DNA from: Gibbula magus
Lineage: Eukaryota > Mollusca > Gastropoda > Trochida > Trochidae
Assembly (NCBI GenBank): GCA_936450465.1
Contig: OW388290.1
Coordinates: forward strand, 24,603,457-24,667,456
Length of the DNA stretch: 64,000 nucleotides
Reading direction: 5' to 3'
The notes beneath the pieces were generated by a model. The model worked only from the letters and a program-made list of their open reading frames with translations, had not been told where the DNA came from and ran no database searches. Of the stretch, positions 48,101 to 63,100 are shown in pieces; position 1 is the first letter of the stretch, and every line of letters starts with the position of its first letter. The position numbers and the translations under genes are program-made.

Positions 48101-51100
48101 CTCCATCCCCGAGAGGGGTCAAGGATTTTGGTCTCGGGGCATCTGAGGACTTGGCTGGGGTTTTCTTGATGGGACCGAGGACTGACTTCTTCTCAATACT
48201 GATTAAACGAGAAAATTTTAAATGATTGAAATAACCAAGGACCTATATGTTTTAGCTTTCTAGCTCCATACTTCAGCCAAACAGTTGATTAAATTATTAC
48301 AAAATCTTACAAATTAGATGTTGGAGATCGACAAAATGGGTATCCAGGTAAGGTAGGGTAATGGGCAGTCGGGTACACAGGTAGAACAAATCTACCAGTC
48401 CCAGCCCTAATATCTAGCAATGATTAATACTGGAAAGGCAAAAGTACCGTATATTACTGTGTATAAGGCGACCCTGTATATAAGACGACCCCCTTTCTCA
48501 GACCCCTAAAATCAGGTAAAAACCATGTATCTCATGTATAAGACGACCCCCCTTCTAGCAATCGTGGAAACAGGTCGACATGCCATGATGGGAAAACACG
48601 TTGGTAAGATTTGGTAACGGTAAGTTGATACCGGTAATTTTTTAAGTAACATGACATAAATGTTTTGTTATAATCGTTTGTTTTTAAATAAATTGTTTTA
48701 AATTTACCAAAATTAAAATTACATACGTTTTCCTACTGTGTTTGTTCTTATTTTTTAATGATTTGTCATTTTCTTGTCAGTTCAAGCGAGATTAGCAACA
48801 CTACAGTCAACGATCTATCGTAAATATAAACAAAGCCGATACTCCATACACAGATTTAGAAGTCGCTTCAGTGTTTATATGATAAAAATGGTGCGAAGAG
48901 CTTTGATAACCAAGCTTGATTGCGCATGTCCGAAGCCAAGCAAAATTTAATGTCTAGATTTCTATCGTAGTGATGTAAATATTTGTCCTTCTTATAAACA
49001 AAGTTGAACTAGTTGTATTTAATACTGCAGAATGCTTTTGAAAGGTTGGTAATGTTTGATAGCTGAAGTCAAGCCATTATTTTACATTCCAACTCTGGTT
49101 CGCTTTACCGCTGATTCTCTATTACGCGGCTGTCAGTATGGCTCCCAACATGTGTTATAGCGAGTGGCCACTCAATGCAGTAAACTTCTCAAGCTAAAGA
49201 CGTGTTTATTTAACGTTGACACTTCAATCCAGAGAAGGATATACAGACCAATTACTGATAAGAACACAACAAAGCTAAGATAATTACCGGATACATGAAT
49301 GAATAACTGCCCTGATTGGAATTAACATTACGTCAATGACACGTGATCGAGATAAGCTTGTCAAGTTTTATGAATGAATAGGTTAGTTGTAGAATTTCAT
49401 TGGTCCCCGTCATGAATGAATTGATAAGTTGTAGAATTTCATTGGTCCACGTCACTGAATTTATCGATCGTTTGCTTGACTGCTGCTACCACTTTTGGTC
49501 CGTCAACCTATTATTTTTAAATGAATTATCAAATATATTTTATGTATTTAACTCCATATAGTAACAAAAAAAAATAACATAATAATACATAATAATTATT
49601 TATAAATATTTATTTCCATTTTGTAAACATGAGTTGACTGTATTGCTGTTTCCGGTTTCAACATCGTGAGTTCGTCAATGAAGCTTCAAAATTTCTTCTT
49701 CTGAAACATAGCCCTTGTGTATAAGACGACCCCCTTCTTTGACCCCCTATTTTCTGGTATAAAAAAGTCGTCTTATACACAGTAATATACGGTACACAAC
49801 ATTGATTGGAAGAATAATCAAGATCACTGAATACCAACTGACAGTATGCAATCACTCAGTCTGTGACTAGCAAACGATTAACCTTAGAACCATAACAAAT
49901 AGATTCATGATGGACCATACATAATTATACAACATCAGCAAAGCAATGGTATCCTAATTTAGAGAAATTGTTCATAATCCTATTCTTAAGGAATAATAAA
50001 ACCATTGAAGGAAAACATACATGAAGAAGAAAGATAATATGGGATAATTTAGCCTACAATCTTGTAAGATGACACTGAAATGGGTCATCTAAGTGGCTAC
50101 AAATCATAGCCCAGCCCCAATGGACACATTGGTGTTGTCCATCGTACCAACTATATACATTGAGATGAAACAATTTCATAGAATCATTCACTTCTTTAAC
50201 AAATCTAGTCATGACCCCTATGTCCCATATTTGGGGTCAAAGGGTCACCAAATCAACAATTTAGAAACCGCATAGGCCAAAGAGTCTGTACACATTTCAG
50301 CTTTATAGAACTTTTCCTATTGGGGAAGAAGATGAAAATAGATTTTTAGGTCATGACCCATATTTGGGGTCACACGGTCACCAAATCTACAATAGGCCAA
50401 GGAATTCCAGCTCTCTACTCTCTAGAGTATCTGGTTCTTGAGAAGAAGTCGAAAAAATTAAAAGTTTATGGATGGATAGACGGGGCTGTAAGCATGTCTG
50501 TGCACTAAAAATAAAATCTTCATTAAGATTCGATAATTTTCTTATTTAAGACTCTTACCTGTCTCCTACAGACTTTGATGTGTCCGTCTCAGAGGAGTGT
50601 CCATCTAACTTTGCTGCCAGTCGCTTCGGCTTTTTGGACCCCTTCCCTTGTCCCTTCTCAGGCATACTCACGCCATCTGAAGAAGTATTGTCCCAATCAG
50701 CATTCACACAAATTTCATATTCTAATCCAGTAAAAATTGAGCTGTCCACATTCTTATTCTTGCAATCTCATGTCATTTCAGAATCACTTCATCACATTCA
50801 GTCATATTCTTTCAGATTTTCCAAAGTCTTGAAAATGAAAGTAATTTATAGAAATTGAAGTACAGGAGTTTTGACTTGCAGACATGTTGCTTCTTTGAGA
50901 GTCACATCAGCAGTTGCTATGGTCAGGACTGCTTACATGATTTTCATCATTTCTTCTCATATATTTGTTCTATTCTATTATATCCATATTATGTTTAGAA
51001 AGTGGCATTTTCCCCCCTAATTTTGTTTAATACGTTAGTTAAATTGAATGAAAAGAAACAACCAAATAATATTGATTGGGCATTTTGACATAATTCCTCT

Positions 51101-54100
51101 AAAACCAATTTTGTTTTGAATTATAACTTTAGAAAACATTAACAGCCTAACTGCACTTATCAACCAGTCAGGTCAATAGTTGAGAGTTAACTCCCTTGTG
51201 TCCTAGTAACCCACAGTGCTATCTTAGGTATGCCGGCTACTGATAGTGTCTCACCACCAACACAACACAGCTAAATTGTTAGGGAAACATATAACTTGTA
51301 AAGCAATACATGATGTCTTTGTATATAACATAAAACTTGTAAAGCAAAGTGTTGAGATAAAATAATTTACCTGTACATTTGGTCACAACAAAACTCTTGA
51401 CATTGGTGACAAGTTCAATGTGACAGTACACATGGTTCACTTCACAAATTGAAAAGTGAATGAAAAAGTAATGAGGGAACGTCTCTGCGCGTTCAGTTTT
51501 GTCAATATTGATGTGCAGAGGACTTGTAAGATCATTTACTTAAAGACGTCATTTATTTTGATGTTGTTTATAATTTAACACTTAATTTTCACTTATAGAT
51601 TTTTAAATGCCTGGGAGTCAGACTTTTATCAAACCAAAGTAGGTTTGTAGAACATCCAAAATGTTCTACTGAGACTATGTCTTGACAGACAATTGTTAAA
51701 GGTCTAATTTCTACACAAATATCATCATTGCTCTAACATTTTATCAAGTTGAACAATAAAATTACAAGAGAATTAGTGAGCACAGCTCACTCATATACCC
51801 CGCTTTTAACATTGGTCAAAGAGAAATGTTTGAAAATAGCAAAAGGGCATCAATGTTTAAAATTGTGTATGAACAGACCATTATATATAAGTATTATTAA
51901 AGCAGACTAAGTATTACAATTGTAAGCATGTTTTAGAAGTAAAAGTCGAAAAATGTGAAAAATGGCATTAAATATGCAAATGAGCGTATGAAACATACAA
52001 ATATGCAAATGAGGGTATGAAATATAAAAATGACAGATGTACACATCAGTGGTTTCGTAACATTTGAACAATTAGTGTCAGAGTTATGAGTGGAACAAAA
52101 AGTGGGAATGGTTAAGTCGAAAACGGAGAAAATTTGCATAAATTATGCAAATGAGGGTATGAAACATACAAAAGGCAGATGTACACATCATGGTGATTAT
52201 ATGTATCAAGTTACAAGAAATTTGAACAATTAGTATTTGACTTATGAGTGGAACAAAAACTGTGAATGGCAAAGTCGAAAAAGGAGAAAATTTGCATACA
52301 TTAAGCAAATGAGGGTATGAAACATACAAAAGGCAGATGTACACATCATGGTGATTGTACATAGCAAGTTTCGTAACATTTGAACAACTGGTTTCAGAAT
52401 TATGAGCGGAACAAAAACCGGACGGACGGACGGACGTGCTGACCACTATATACCCCTGACTACTTCGTAGCGGGGGTATAATTAGTGGATTAAACTAAGG
52501 AATTGTTTCTATTCAATCATTATCAAATCTGGGAGTTTGATTTTAATTTGACTTTTAAGTCTGAGGGTTTTATATATAAAATGTTGTGTTTTTTTTACTT
52601 CAGATATATATAAAATGTTTCATACAAAGTACAGACGATAGGGCAAACCTCTAGCAATCATATTGACAATTGGATTAACACAACAAATTTGCTAATTAAT
52701 ATGTGTACATGTATTTCACTTATTAAAATCATTTACTTCATAAAACAAAACATTTACGGTAAAACATTCAAGACAATATTTCACGGAACACTAAACAATG
52801 CAAAACCTTGAAAACATTGAAACATATTTACTTGAAAGAATGAAATGATCTCAATAGAGCATAGTGACAATAGCATATGATCAAAGCATTGATATCATAT
52901 GATATACAGAACCCCGAACAAAGGGGATAACAAAGCTGTCGAAGGAAGAACTGAGAGGAATAAACAAATAGAACTCACAGAGTGTAACAGGCTGAATATC
53001 AGATTCCCTCACTTCATTGTGACACACAAATTTGTAAGTCCAAGTGAATCAGCTAGTATCCATAATGAGAGGTGATCAATATGTTTGTTCAAGCAGAACC
53101 AATGACTTTCACCATGAAATCTATGGTTTCATTCAGTGGGTGAGTGTAGACTTCCTATATGTACTGTGGCATTCTGCCAGTTCTGTCCACCCATATCACA
53201 GTGACATCAGAGTGTACACAACTTGGCTAATGTGATAAGGCATGGGGATCACAAGTATCACAGTTTGAACTTGAGCATGGATAGGCTTCGTGCCTGTTGG
53301 AAACCCTTAGATCAAGTGTACAGATTTCCTTAGCTTATGGGATTTCATGAGTCTCAAATAATATGTGACATTTTTAAAATTCAATTAAGTGCTCATATGA
53401 CAAATATTTAACCACAAAATTGAGCAACTATGCCAATAATTATTTACTTCAACTCCGGCACTATACAACATATGTCTGCATTTTCTACACATTTCCTCTT
53501 AACCCCAGAAGGAAGGTGTCATTAATCGTGATCGAGGAACTCCATCATCTTGCTTTCCATGGAGCAACACAACACAACACAACACAACACTGGCAAAATC
53601 AATACTACATATGTCGCAGCTAACGTTGATAGATTTCAACCGGTCTCCATGATCACCACACACAACATCAATTTAAATGATAAGAGCCATTCTCTAGAAC
53701 TTCATTTTATGTACAATCCGTAACTTTGTTGTCACTGATGAAATTCATAATTTCAACACGTTTTTTTATACACTCAAACATCAAATACCCCTGGAGGCAA
53801 GTAAAAGCGTGTAACTAATGCAACAATGTATGCTTATATTGATTCTATTGATTACTTGTTAATTCAGACTGTGTATTGATTGCAATATTCTCCACAGAAG
53901 AAGTTTATAGATGCAGATGGAACATTCAGCTTTTTAAAATAGAGCCACTGGCTCTGTAGTTCATCAGGCGTTATATACATTAACTAATTCAAAATGTCAA
54001 CTTCTAGGTGAGAGGAATAACAAATATGAAGCAGTTTAAATGGAGAAGATGAAATAGGTCTTAAGGTCCTTACCCCTCTGACCTATCTATGATGCAAGAG

Positions 54101-57100
54101 ATAAAATCCCCTACAAATAAAAACACACTTGAAGATTTAATTCATCAGAGCTGTTTCATTTAAATTACCTCCCTTTGAAGAGCACATAAAATCTCAAGAT
54201 AAAAATAGCGTTTCAAATCATGACCTCTGTGATCTATTTTCAGGGTCACAGATCACGAAATCTACAAGTTAGAATCCCAATTGGCCAAGGAGTCTGTACA
54301 CAGCATTTCAGCTTTCTAGACCTTTTGGTACCTGAGAAAAAGATGACAATAGGTTTTTAAGGCTGTGACCCCTGTGACCCTATTTGGAGTCACAAGGTCA
54401 CAAAATTTACAATTTAGAAAATCCGCATTGGCAAGGAGTCTGTACACGAAATGTCTGGAGAAGAAGACAAAAATAGAGCCATGGGCTCTGTAGCTCATCA
54501 GGATTTCATTAATTTACTATCTAAAATTGAATATTTAAGTTATATAAGTTTTTGTTTACAAGCAAAAGATAGGTTCTTAGATCATGACCACTGTGACCCC
54601 ATTTGGGGTCACAGGGTCACACAATCTACAATTTAGAATCCCCATTGTCCAAGGAGTCTGCACACAACTTTTCAGCTCTCTAGACCATTTGGAACTGGAG
54701 AAGAAGATGAAAATAGGTTTTTAAGGATGTGACCCCTGTGACCCCATTTCGGGTCACGGGGTCACGAAATCTACAATTTAGAATCCCCATTGGCTAAGGC
54801 GTCTGCACACAACATTTAAGCTCTCTAGACCTTTTGGAACTGGAGAAGAAGATGAAAATAGGTTTTTAAGGATGTGGCTCCTGTGGCTCCTGTGACCCCA
54901 TTTGGGGTCATTGGGTCACGAAATCTACACTTTAGAATCCCCATTGGCCAAGGAGTCTGCACACAACTTTTCAGCTCTCTAAACCTTTTGGAACTGGAGA
55001 AGAAGATGAAAACAGGTTTTTTAAGATGTGACCCCTGTGACCCCATTTGGGGTCACGGGGTCATGAAATCTACAATTTTCAATCCCCATTGGCCAAGGAG
55101 ACTGCACACAACTTTTCGGCTCTCTAGACCTTTTGGAACTGGAGAAGAAGATGAAAATAGGTTTTTAAGGATGTGACCCCTGTGACCCAATTTCGGGTCA
55201 TGGGGTCACGAAATCTATAATTTAGAAACCCCATTGGCCAAGGAGTCTGCACACAACTTTTCAGCTCTCTAGACCTTTTGGAACTGGAGAAGAAGATGAA
55301 AATAGGTTTTTAAGGATGTGACCCCTGTGACCCGATTTGGGGTCACGGGGTCACGAAATCTACAATTTAGAATCCCCATTGGCTAAGGCGTCTGCACACA
55401 GCATTTAAGCTCTCTAGACCTTTTGGAACTGGAGAAGAAGATGAAAATAGGTTTTTAAGGATGTGGCTCCTGTGACCCCATTTGGGGTCATGGGGTCACG
55501 AAATCTACACTTTAGAATCCCCATTGGCCAAGGAGTCTTCACACAACTTTTCAGCTCTCTAAACCTTTTGGAACTGGAGAAGAAGATGAAAATAGGTTTT
55601 TAAGGATGTGACCCCTGTGACCCCATTTCGGGTCACGGGGTCACGAAATCTATAATTTAGAAACCCCATTGGCCAAGGAGTCTGCACACAACTTTTCAGC
55701 TCTCTAGACCTTTTGGAACTGGAGAAGAAGATGAAAATAGGTTTTTAAGGATGTGACCCCTCTGACCCCATTTGGGGGTCACAGGGTCACGAAATCTACA
55801 ATTTAGAATCCCCATTGGGCAAGGAGTTTGCACACAATTTTTCAGCTCTCTAGACCTTTTGGAACTGGAGAAGAAGATGAAAATAGGTTTTTAAGGATGT
55901 GACCCCTGTGACCCCATTTGTGGTCATGGGGTCACAAAATCTACAATTTAGAATCCCTATTGGCCAAGGAGTCTGCACATAAAATTTCAGCTCTCTAGAC
56001 CTTTTGGAACTGGAGAAGAAGATGAAAATAGGTTTTTAAAGATGTGACCCCTGTGACCCCATTTGGGGTCATTGGGTCACGAAATCTACAATTTAGAATC
56101 CCCCTTGGCCAAGGAGTCTGCACATAAAATTTCAGCTCTCTAGAGTCATTGGTTCTGGAGAAGAAGTCGAAAAAGCGAAAAATTTACAGACGGATGGACA
56201 GACGGACGGACGGACGGACGCCGGACGCCATGCCATGCCATAAGCCCATCGGGCCTTTCAGGCCTGATGAGCTAAAAAAGCAAAACGTTTACAGACAGAC
56301 GGACAGACAGGCGGCGGACATCATGCCATGCCATAAGCCCATCGGGCCTTCCAGGCCAGATGAGCTAAACAAAACATTCTAAATTATTTTAAATAATGAG
56401 TATTGTGTTATATTGTTTTTGGAACAAATAATCTTTTAGTTCAAAAGTTCACTTGTAACACATTTTCTCGAAGAACGACAGATTCTTAACTTATTAATAT
56501 ATCGTAATCAAATAAGCATAAGATCGAGACAATATACATTACATTTGCAATTGATTAATAGGACAACTTTTATGACCCGGTTTGTGGCTACCATCAAACA
56601 AGCCTGACAAGCACAGTGGAGCGTGACGGTGTAATTAGCAAGGTGTTAGCGCGATGGGCTGTGAGATGGCCCCTCATCAATTTGTTTATTATATAATTTC
56701 ACTGCAGTTACATCAGATTGTAGATCATTTAAAATGCGCATATCACATGTTAAATAATAATCATGAATTTGTCATCTGCGGAATTGTATAGTTGGATATC
56801 TCAGCATACGATATATGGACAATTTGAGTTGTTTTGTTTAAGATTAGTATGTTAAATTGACAGTTCAAAGGATGCTAAAACACGCTTAAATATGATTACA
56901 GAGAAAAACTGATTGACTGGAGTGTCAGATGAGAATGCAGAGAAGTATGAGTGTTAATTCGACACATTTATCAATACATAGGGTTTCCTGACTTGGTCTT
57001 TCTCATTGCTTAAAGAGAGGTTTCTGTCGCCGACTGGCCACTATCTTGCTTTTTTTTTGTATTACTTGAGAAAAAAATTGTTGTATTTTCACTAATTTTA

Positions 57101-60100
57101 GTTTGTTTAAACAAAAAAACATATGTAATGATTATTCACGAAGTAGCATACATACTGTGTCATAAAACTTAACAACAACGTATTGTTGTGTCTTAGCATG
57201 GCTTTCATTTTTGTTAATGAATGTGCGCTCGCCTTTATAAACTTTTAAATATAATGCCATAAAAATATTACCATCGGTATCATGTTTCATCTGGATTGTG
57301 CAACAATTATGAATTAATAACATATATGTGCAAACAGGATAATCCTTTCGAACTTGGTTTTCACATAAAATACCCATATAGAACCCTCTCTTTAAGTCAC
57401 GACAATCTAAAAGGCTGTAGAAAGGTCTTGTTTTCCTTGAAGTTGATTGTGTGGCATCGCATGGCATTAACCTTACCTTAGCCCCCTGTTCTTATACCCG
57501 CGACACTACGGTACTAATCATTGTGATCATTTCTTATCACGCTTGTTGCAGTTTGCTTTGCCAAAACTGTCTCTCAACTTTCTCTTTGTATCCTAGTTTA
57601 CACTAACAAGATATATATCTTTCTGTATACATTAGAGCTTCATAAAGTAATAATTTCATCTATTTTGCAATCCACAGCCTATTATTTTGGAACATTCTTT
57701 TTTCTTATTTTGTACAGAGACATGTTGTAAGCTTATAGTTACACATAGTAACACTTACAAGACAGAACCTAAGCAACATAACAGATATTTCAGTAACTAT
57801 GATAAAACGCATGCTCAAAGCGCAAAATTTGTATTATTACACTGATGGACTCTGCAGCTACTAAGCGCTCCATGTGACCAAATAAGTGCATTCTTCCTGT
57901 GTTAAACTAATAATTATCACAAATGTGACCATGTCCCCCGCATTCAAGAAATGAGCTAAAAGGATGGACACACAGTTTCTATAGAGTAGTGAGCTTTTCA
58001 TGTTTCATTCAATTGTTATTATATCGGGCTAAAAACATTTTAAAAACTGTTAAAAGTCTTAGCAGCGACAGGGGGGCAACAAAACTATAGAAGTAACAAG
58101 TGTGAATGCATACTGACCCTCATAGTCTGGACTTGAGTCTGACCGATCTGACCCTACAGCCGGTCTGTTCAGGTCTCCACTGCTGCGGTGTAAAGTCCGA
58201 GTCTCACTGCGCACATGTTTCTTGTCACCAGAGGGAGCTCTTGAGCTTGTTGGTGATGGTGAAGATCGAGATCCTGACTTCCTGTTTTGTCCATTAACTG
58301 AGTTATCTTCCCTTGATGAATGTTTACTGATAGAGTTACCTTTCCCTGAATTGAGGTCAATGACCTTGCAAAAGTCAAATGCTTGGTTACCACATCCTTT
58401 GTCTATATTTCCATCAAACACAAGCTCTCCTCCCACGAATATCCTTGTGTGCTTGGCACCTATACACAGTTCCTGCAATAGAAAAAGAATAATATCAATA
58501 ACATACAAAACTAAAATATGTAATATGCTGTGTATTAGTGAGATTTGACTTTCCTTTATCTAAATGTTCCATGTAAAATGCATAAATATGTGTGCACTGA
58601 AGGGGAAAAAAAGAAGTAATCTATCTGTGAACAATGGGTAATTGTCTGGATGATCTAGCAACATGGATGGCATGCATCCAGTGGAAGTAAAAGTTGACTA
58701 AGGAAGTGCTGTAGTAGGATATTAGGCGCTATAAACATCATTTGTCAAATTTTGACTGCTATTATTATTATCATCAGTAAACACCTTTTCCTAGAAACTA
58801 TTTAGACTTACATTAAGACTCTTGTTGAAGTTCCAGACCTTGATGGTTGAGAGACTGAAGGGTTTGCTGGGAGTGGGGTTGTGGAGGGTGATCACAAACT
58901 CCACAGAGAGTCCGTCCTCGTACTCACAGCTCCACATGTACCGCTCCTTGTTCGTCTGGGTGACAAGCAATATCATATCAAAGTTCAGGAATAAAATGAT
59001 GTCAAATAAAATGGTAATTTTAAAATTCACTACTTGCCTTTTACTTTCAATATGAAAACCAATTAAATCTCATTAAATCAGGTCTAATGCAGTACTCATA
59101 TATATCTCTGCATTGCTGATCTGAGTACTGCTTGGCACGGGTCATTTCTTGTAAGCTTTTACTCCAGCCAATCAACAACTAGTCTAGGAAGTCATGAATA
59201 TCCAACTAGGCCTTTGATTGGCTGATTTTAAGAAAGGTGAAAGATCACATGACATGACTCCTGGCAAACAGTACTCCGATAAAAAACAGGGCGAGGTACA
59301 GGGCAAATGTTATGTTCAATCTGATTTCAAAAGATTGAAAAGCAATTATAAACATTCAAAATCACTGTTATTTAAGACTAGTACTAAGGTTTACTACACA
59401 TAGCAAGGGGCATCAATACTACCATCAAGTTGAGCATTTCTTTTTTATCAACAGAATATTTTCCATGTCCATTTTGCATGATATAGTCAAGTTATACACA
59501 ATATGAACATTATTCGTTATTGATTCCAATGTTTCTGTTGCATATCATTCAATATCTTAATTCTCGTCAACACTGACTAAGATCAACACTCATCTTGCTA
59601 CATGCCAGATTCATCAACAAGAACTTTGTGACCAGTAGCCTTAATTATAGGTGGGACCTCGTTTAACCGCACCCTATATTTCCGCATGGTAGTATTTCAA
59701 ATCTTCTCTTTGCATTTCTATGCAAATGATGATTCGATTAACTGCAGGACTTGCTATCCGGACGATTTCCAACTGTAACCAAATTGTGCGGATAAACAGG
59801 GTCTTACTAAATAAGACTTTTTTTTTCATCTGCTGTATTACTTACTTTTGTAATTTTTTAATCCAAGCAAGCTAACAAACACATTGTTTGCAGTACACAA
59901 TCTTAGTTCAAACAATAAAGTTCAGCTCAGTCACTTGATAATTACCTTGGGTTTGCCATTAAAGAGCACATCAAGTGTGGTCTTACACCCTGTAGCTCCA
60001 TGTACACTGACATCTGATGCTCGGAGCGGGATGAGTTTTTTCTCTGAGTCGAAGAACTGGATCTCGGTGAGTCCAACCCGGTCGGGGTGTCCCCAGTTGG

Positions 60101-63100
60101 ACAGGATCTCCATGTTCACCTCCAGCATGTCTAGTTCACTGCCAGACTTCTGGAGAGAGATGATACTTACTTCAATACACAACCATTTCCTTACACACAT
60201 AGAGGATATTATATCAGTGTCTTTGTCTTACAATGTTTACAACACGAGTTTAGTGTTTCCCAAGCGAGAGCGAGGGATATACCTATATTCAGGCATGAGT
60301 GTCGTAAATTTAGTAAGACATAGAGACGAATATAATATTCTGATTATTACTGAAGTCTTGAAATTAATGAAAATACGATAAAATCCACTTTCCACTGCTG
60401 GCAACCCGATCTCGCTGTATTTAGAACGTAACATCATAGACGAGGCGTGATGTCATAGCAATGTTTATGACGTCAAGTTACTATGACAAAGTGATATTTG
60501 ACCTAAAGCATTGTATGAAAATATGAACCCAGATATGATTGCCCTCGTAGGTAATAATACAGAATACTGTGCTTGGTGAAATATCAATTACCTGTCATAC
60601 ATTGAAGGGATAAAGCTGATATAATCCAAAGGTGGATTCAGGAAATTTAAAAACAGGGTTCACACAGCTGCTCTGGTTATGCAAAGGACCTTACTCAAAA
60701 CGTTAACTTCAATTGTTTCAAAAGGGATCTGCCAATATAATGGATGGAGTATTTTCATTCAAAGAGTGCTAAATTGTTTTCCTGAATCATTGCTCATGAC
60801 GTACTTTGTTCAATGGATACAAATAGCAAAAGTAGAAAAGCATATAAGACTGAAATTTTGAGATTATGATATGAGAAAATGGAACAGTTTAGTACTACAT
60901 CTGACTGACTGTCAGATAATTTGTCCACAACATCAGCTTGTGACAAGCACATTACTATGGTCATTACACAACACCAAATGGACTCACATACACACACTTG
61001 AATTTTCTTTATCATAGTATTTATCATCCTTGAGACTATCATAGATGAAAGCACTTACATAAAACAATTAGGACAAACATCCTCAAGTAAAAGAATATTT
61101 GCATTCCGAAATTTTTAACTGGTTCTGAAATTTTTAACCTTTTTATTGATCATCTTAGAGATAGGGACGGTAGCTTTGACTGGTTTGGTGGGCGAGGTGG
61201 GTGAGAGACTGGACTGTACAGAAGAGGAGTTGTCGTCTAGTCTACCCAGCATCTTCACCAGTCTTCGCTGATGTCTGTTGGGAGAAGAACACAATGGTCA
61301 ACTTGGCATTGGACAAAATTTGGACAAAAACTCAGAAATGTTAAGTGTCTATAGAATATGGACTGCATTTGATTTGCAGACTTGAGTTTCAAGTTTGTAA
61401 GTAAAACATTGAGCACAAACAAGATGAACACACTAAATTGTTAAATTGCAGGTATTGTTGTTGGTCCAGATTTTGACAAACACAAGATATACACACAAAT
61501 TAAAAGGAAATATTATTTTGGATACATAGCTATATTTATGATTTTTTCATATTTTCAACACAAAATTAAATTACATGTTGTGGTAGCGGAAGCAAATTTC
61601 GATGCTTGGGGAAATCACTATGTCAAGAATCAAGAAATACCAAAATCTGTGCGTTGACTCGACTCTTGTGTTAATCGATGATGTGTTGGACTTACTTGGA
61701 CGGCATATTGAGGACCTTTGACACAATATCTGTTACTCTGTCTTCAGAAAGCATAGAATCTTGTGTCTGTTTTGGACGGGGTGACTTGATGGGCGACAGT
61801 TTGTCTCCTCTAGCTGACAGTCGAGATTTGGAGGGATGAGGATCGCCAGAGCTTGGCCTTATCTATGGGATGAAAGACATCTACTTGAAATGTTTGTTCA
61901 TGAAAAGGTCAAAGTCATATGTGATTTTCCGCAATACATTGTTAGGGAAAAAGTGTTAAAATATATTACAATAATACCTAAAATTCTAAGAGGGTGATTT
62001 TTAATTGCTTGTATCTACCCATTTAATAAAGCTATGTACTGCAAATCCTCATTGTAAAATAAATCAACCCTCACAACCATGTATCAACCACTTCAATAAA
62101 GCCTACTGGCCAGTGTTGTTTATCCAACAACTTTTTCATCCTTTTTTGTATAACTAACTCATTCTTAATCTCCTTGACTCACCATTGTTAATTTTCTGTA
62201 ATGTATCCTTTCATGTTATACATTACATTTCACCTGATGAAGGAGTAAGCATATACTCTGAAATGTCATGTATCTTCACAATAAAGTCATCCAGAAAATC
62301 TTGTTTTCTAAATTATATACCTCCTTCACATTTCCTAATGTTAAACCTTTACATAGCTAATGCAATATCGTTCCAGGTATACATTTCCTTAGCAGCTGGC
62401 CAATCCAAAGAAGTAGTGGCTTTGCACAAATTTATTGGCCGGTAAAGGGTCATAATCAACACACACACCTCTGGTCTCGGACTCTTACTCCCCAGTCTCG
62501 AGTTTTCCTCCTGTAATGCCCTCATCACTGCTGAAGCTTCCTCCCTAGTGTCCTGACTCCGATCATCACTCTTTCTGTTGGCTGACAGTGATCCAAGCGA
62601 CTTCTTGTTGGGGGTAACTGACCGCAGCTGACCACTGGAGGGGGAGGAGGGTTTCCCTCTCGGACTGGGGAGGGCACGGGGAGTGAGAGGGGTCAAGGAG
62701 TTGTCTGTGTCCTTCCGCCGGGCTGCTGAGAGATTCCGTTCTACTTTACCTGCAGTAATGAGAATGTATTTGTTACATCATCATAATATGATATGAACTT
62801 TTGGATTTGGATTTCGTTCCTTGCAGGATGATGCTAACAAAAGCTTTTTAAAAAAAAAAAAAAAATTCTTGATTATGAATACTGCTAGCTATCACAAACA
62901 TGATAATCTCTACAAGTTTCTAACATCACCTTTATTCTGAAAAGGAGCAAACTCCAGCACGACAGTTTCATTTGGCTTCATGATGTTGTTCTTGACAAGG
63001 GGGCTGGTTGGACTGTCTGGTCCAGTACTAGCTCCTGGAGAAAGATCCTCCTCAATATCCTCCTCCTCCTCATCTATAGTGGACTCGCGGTCCAACTCAT

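Noticed and set aside
48447..49792. Assignment of this element to a named superfamily
   Set aside because: TA borders alone are not enough; no transposase and no certain match of the ends.
54700..56100. Open frames along the 145-bp repeats
   Set aside because: They arise from a repeat unit lacking stops in one frame and shift between copies.
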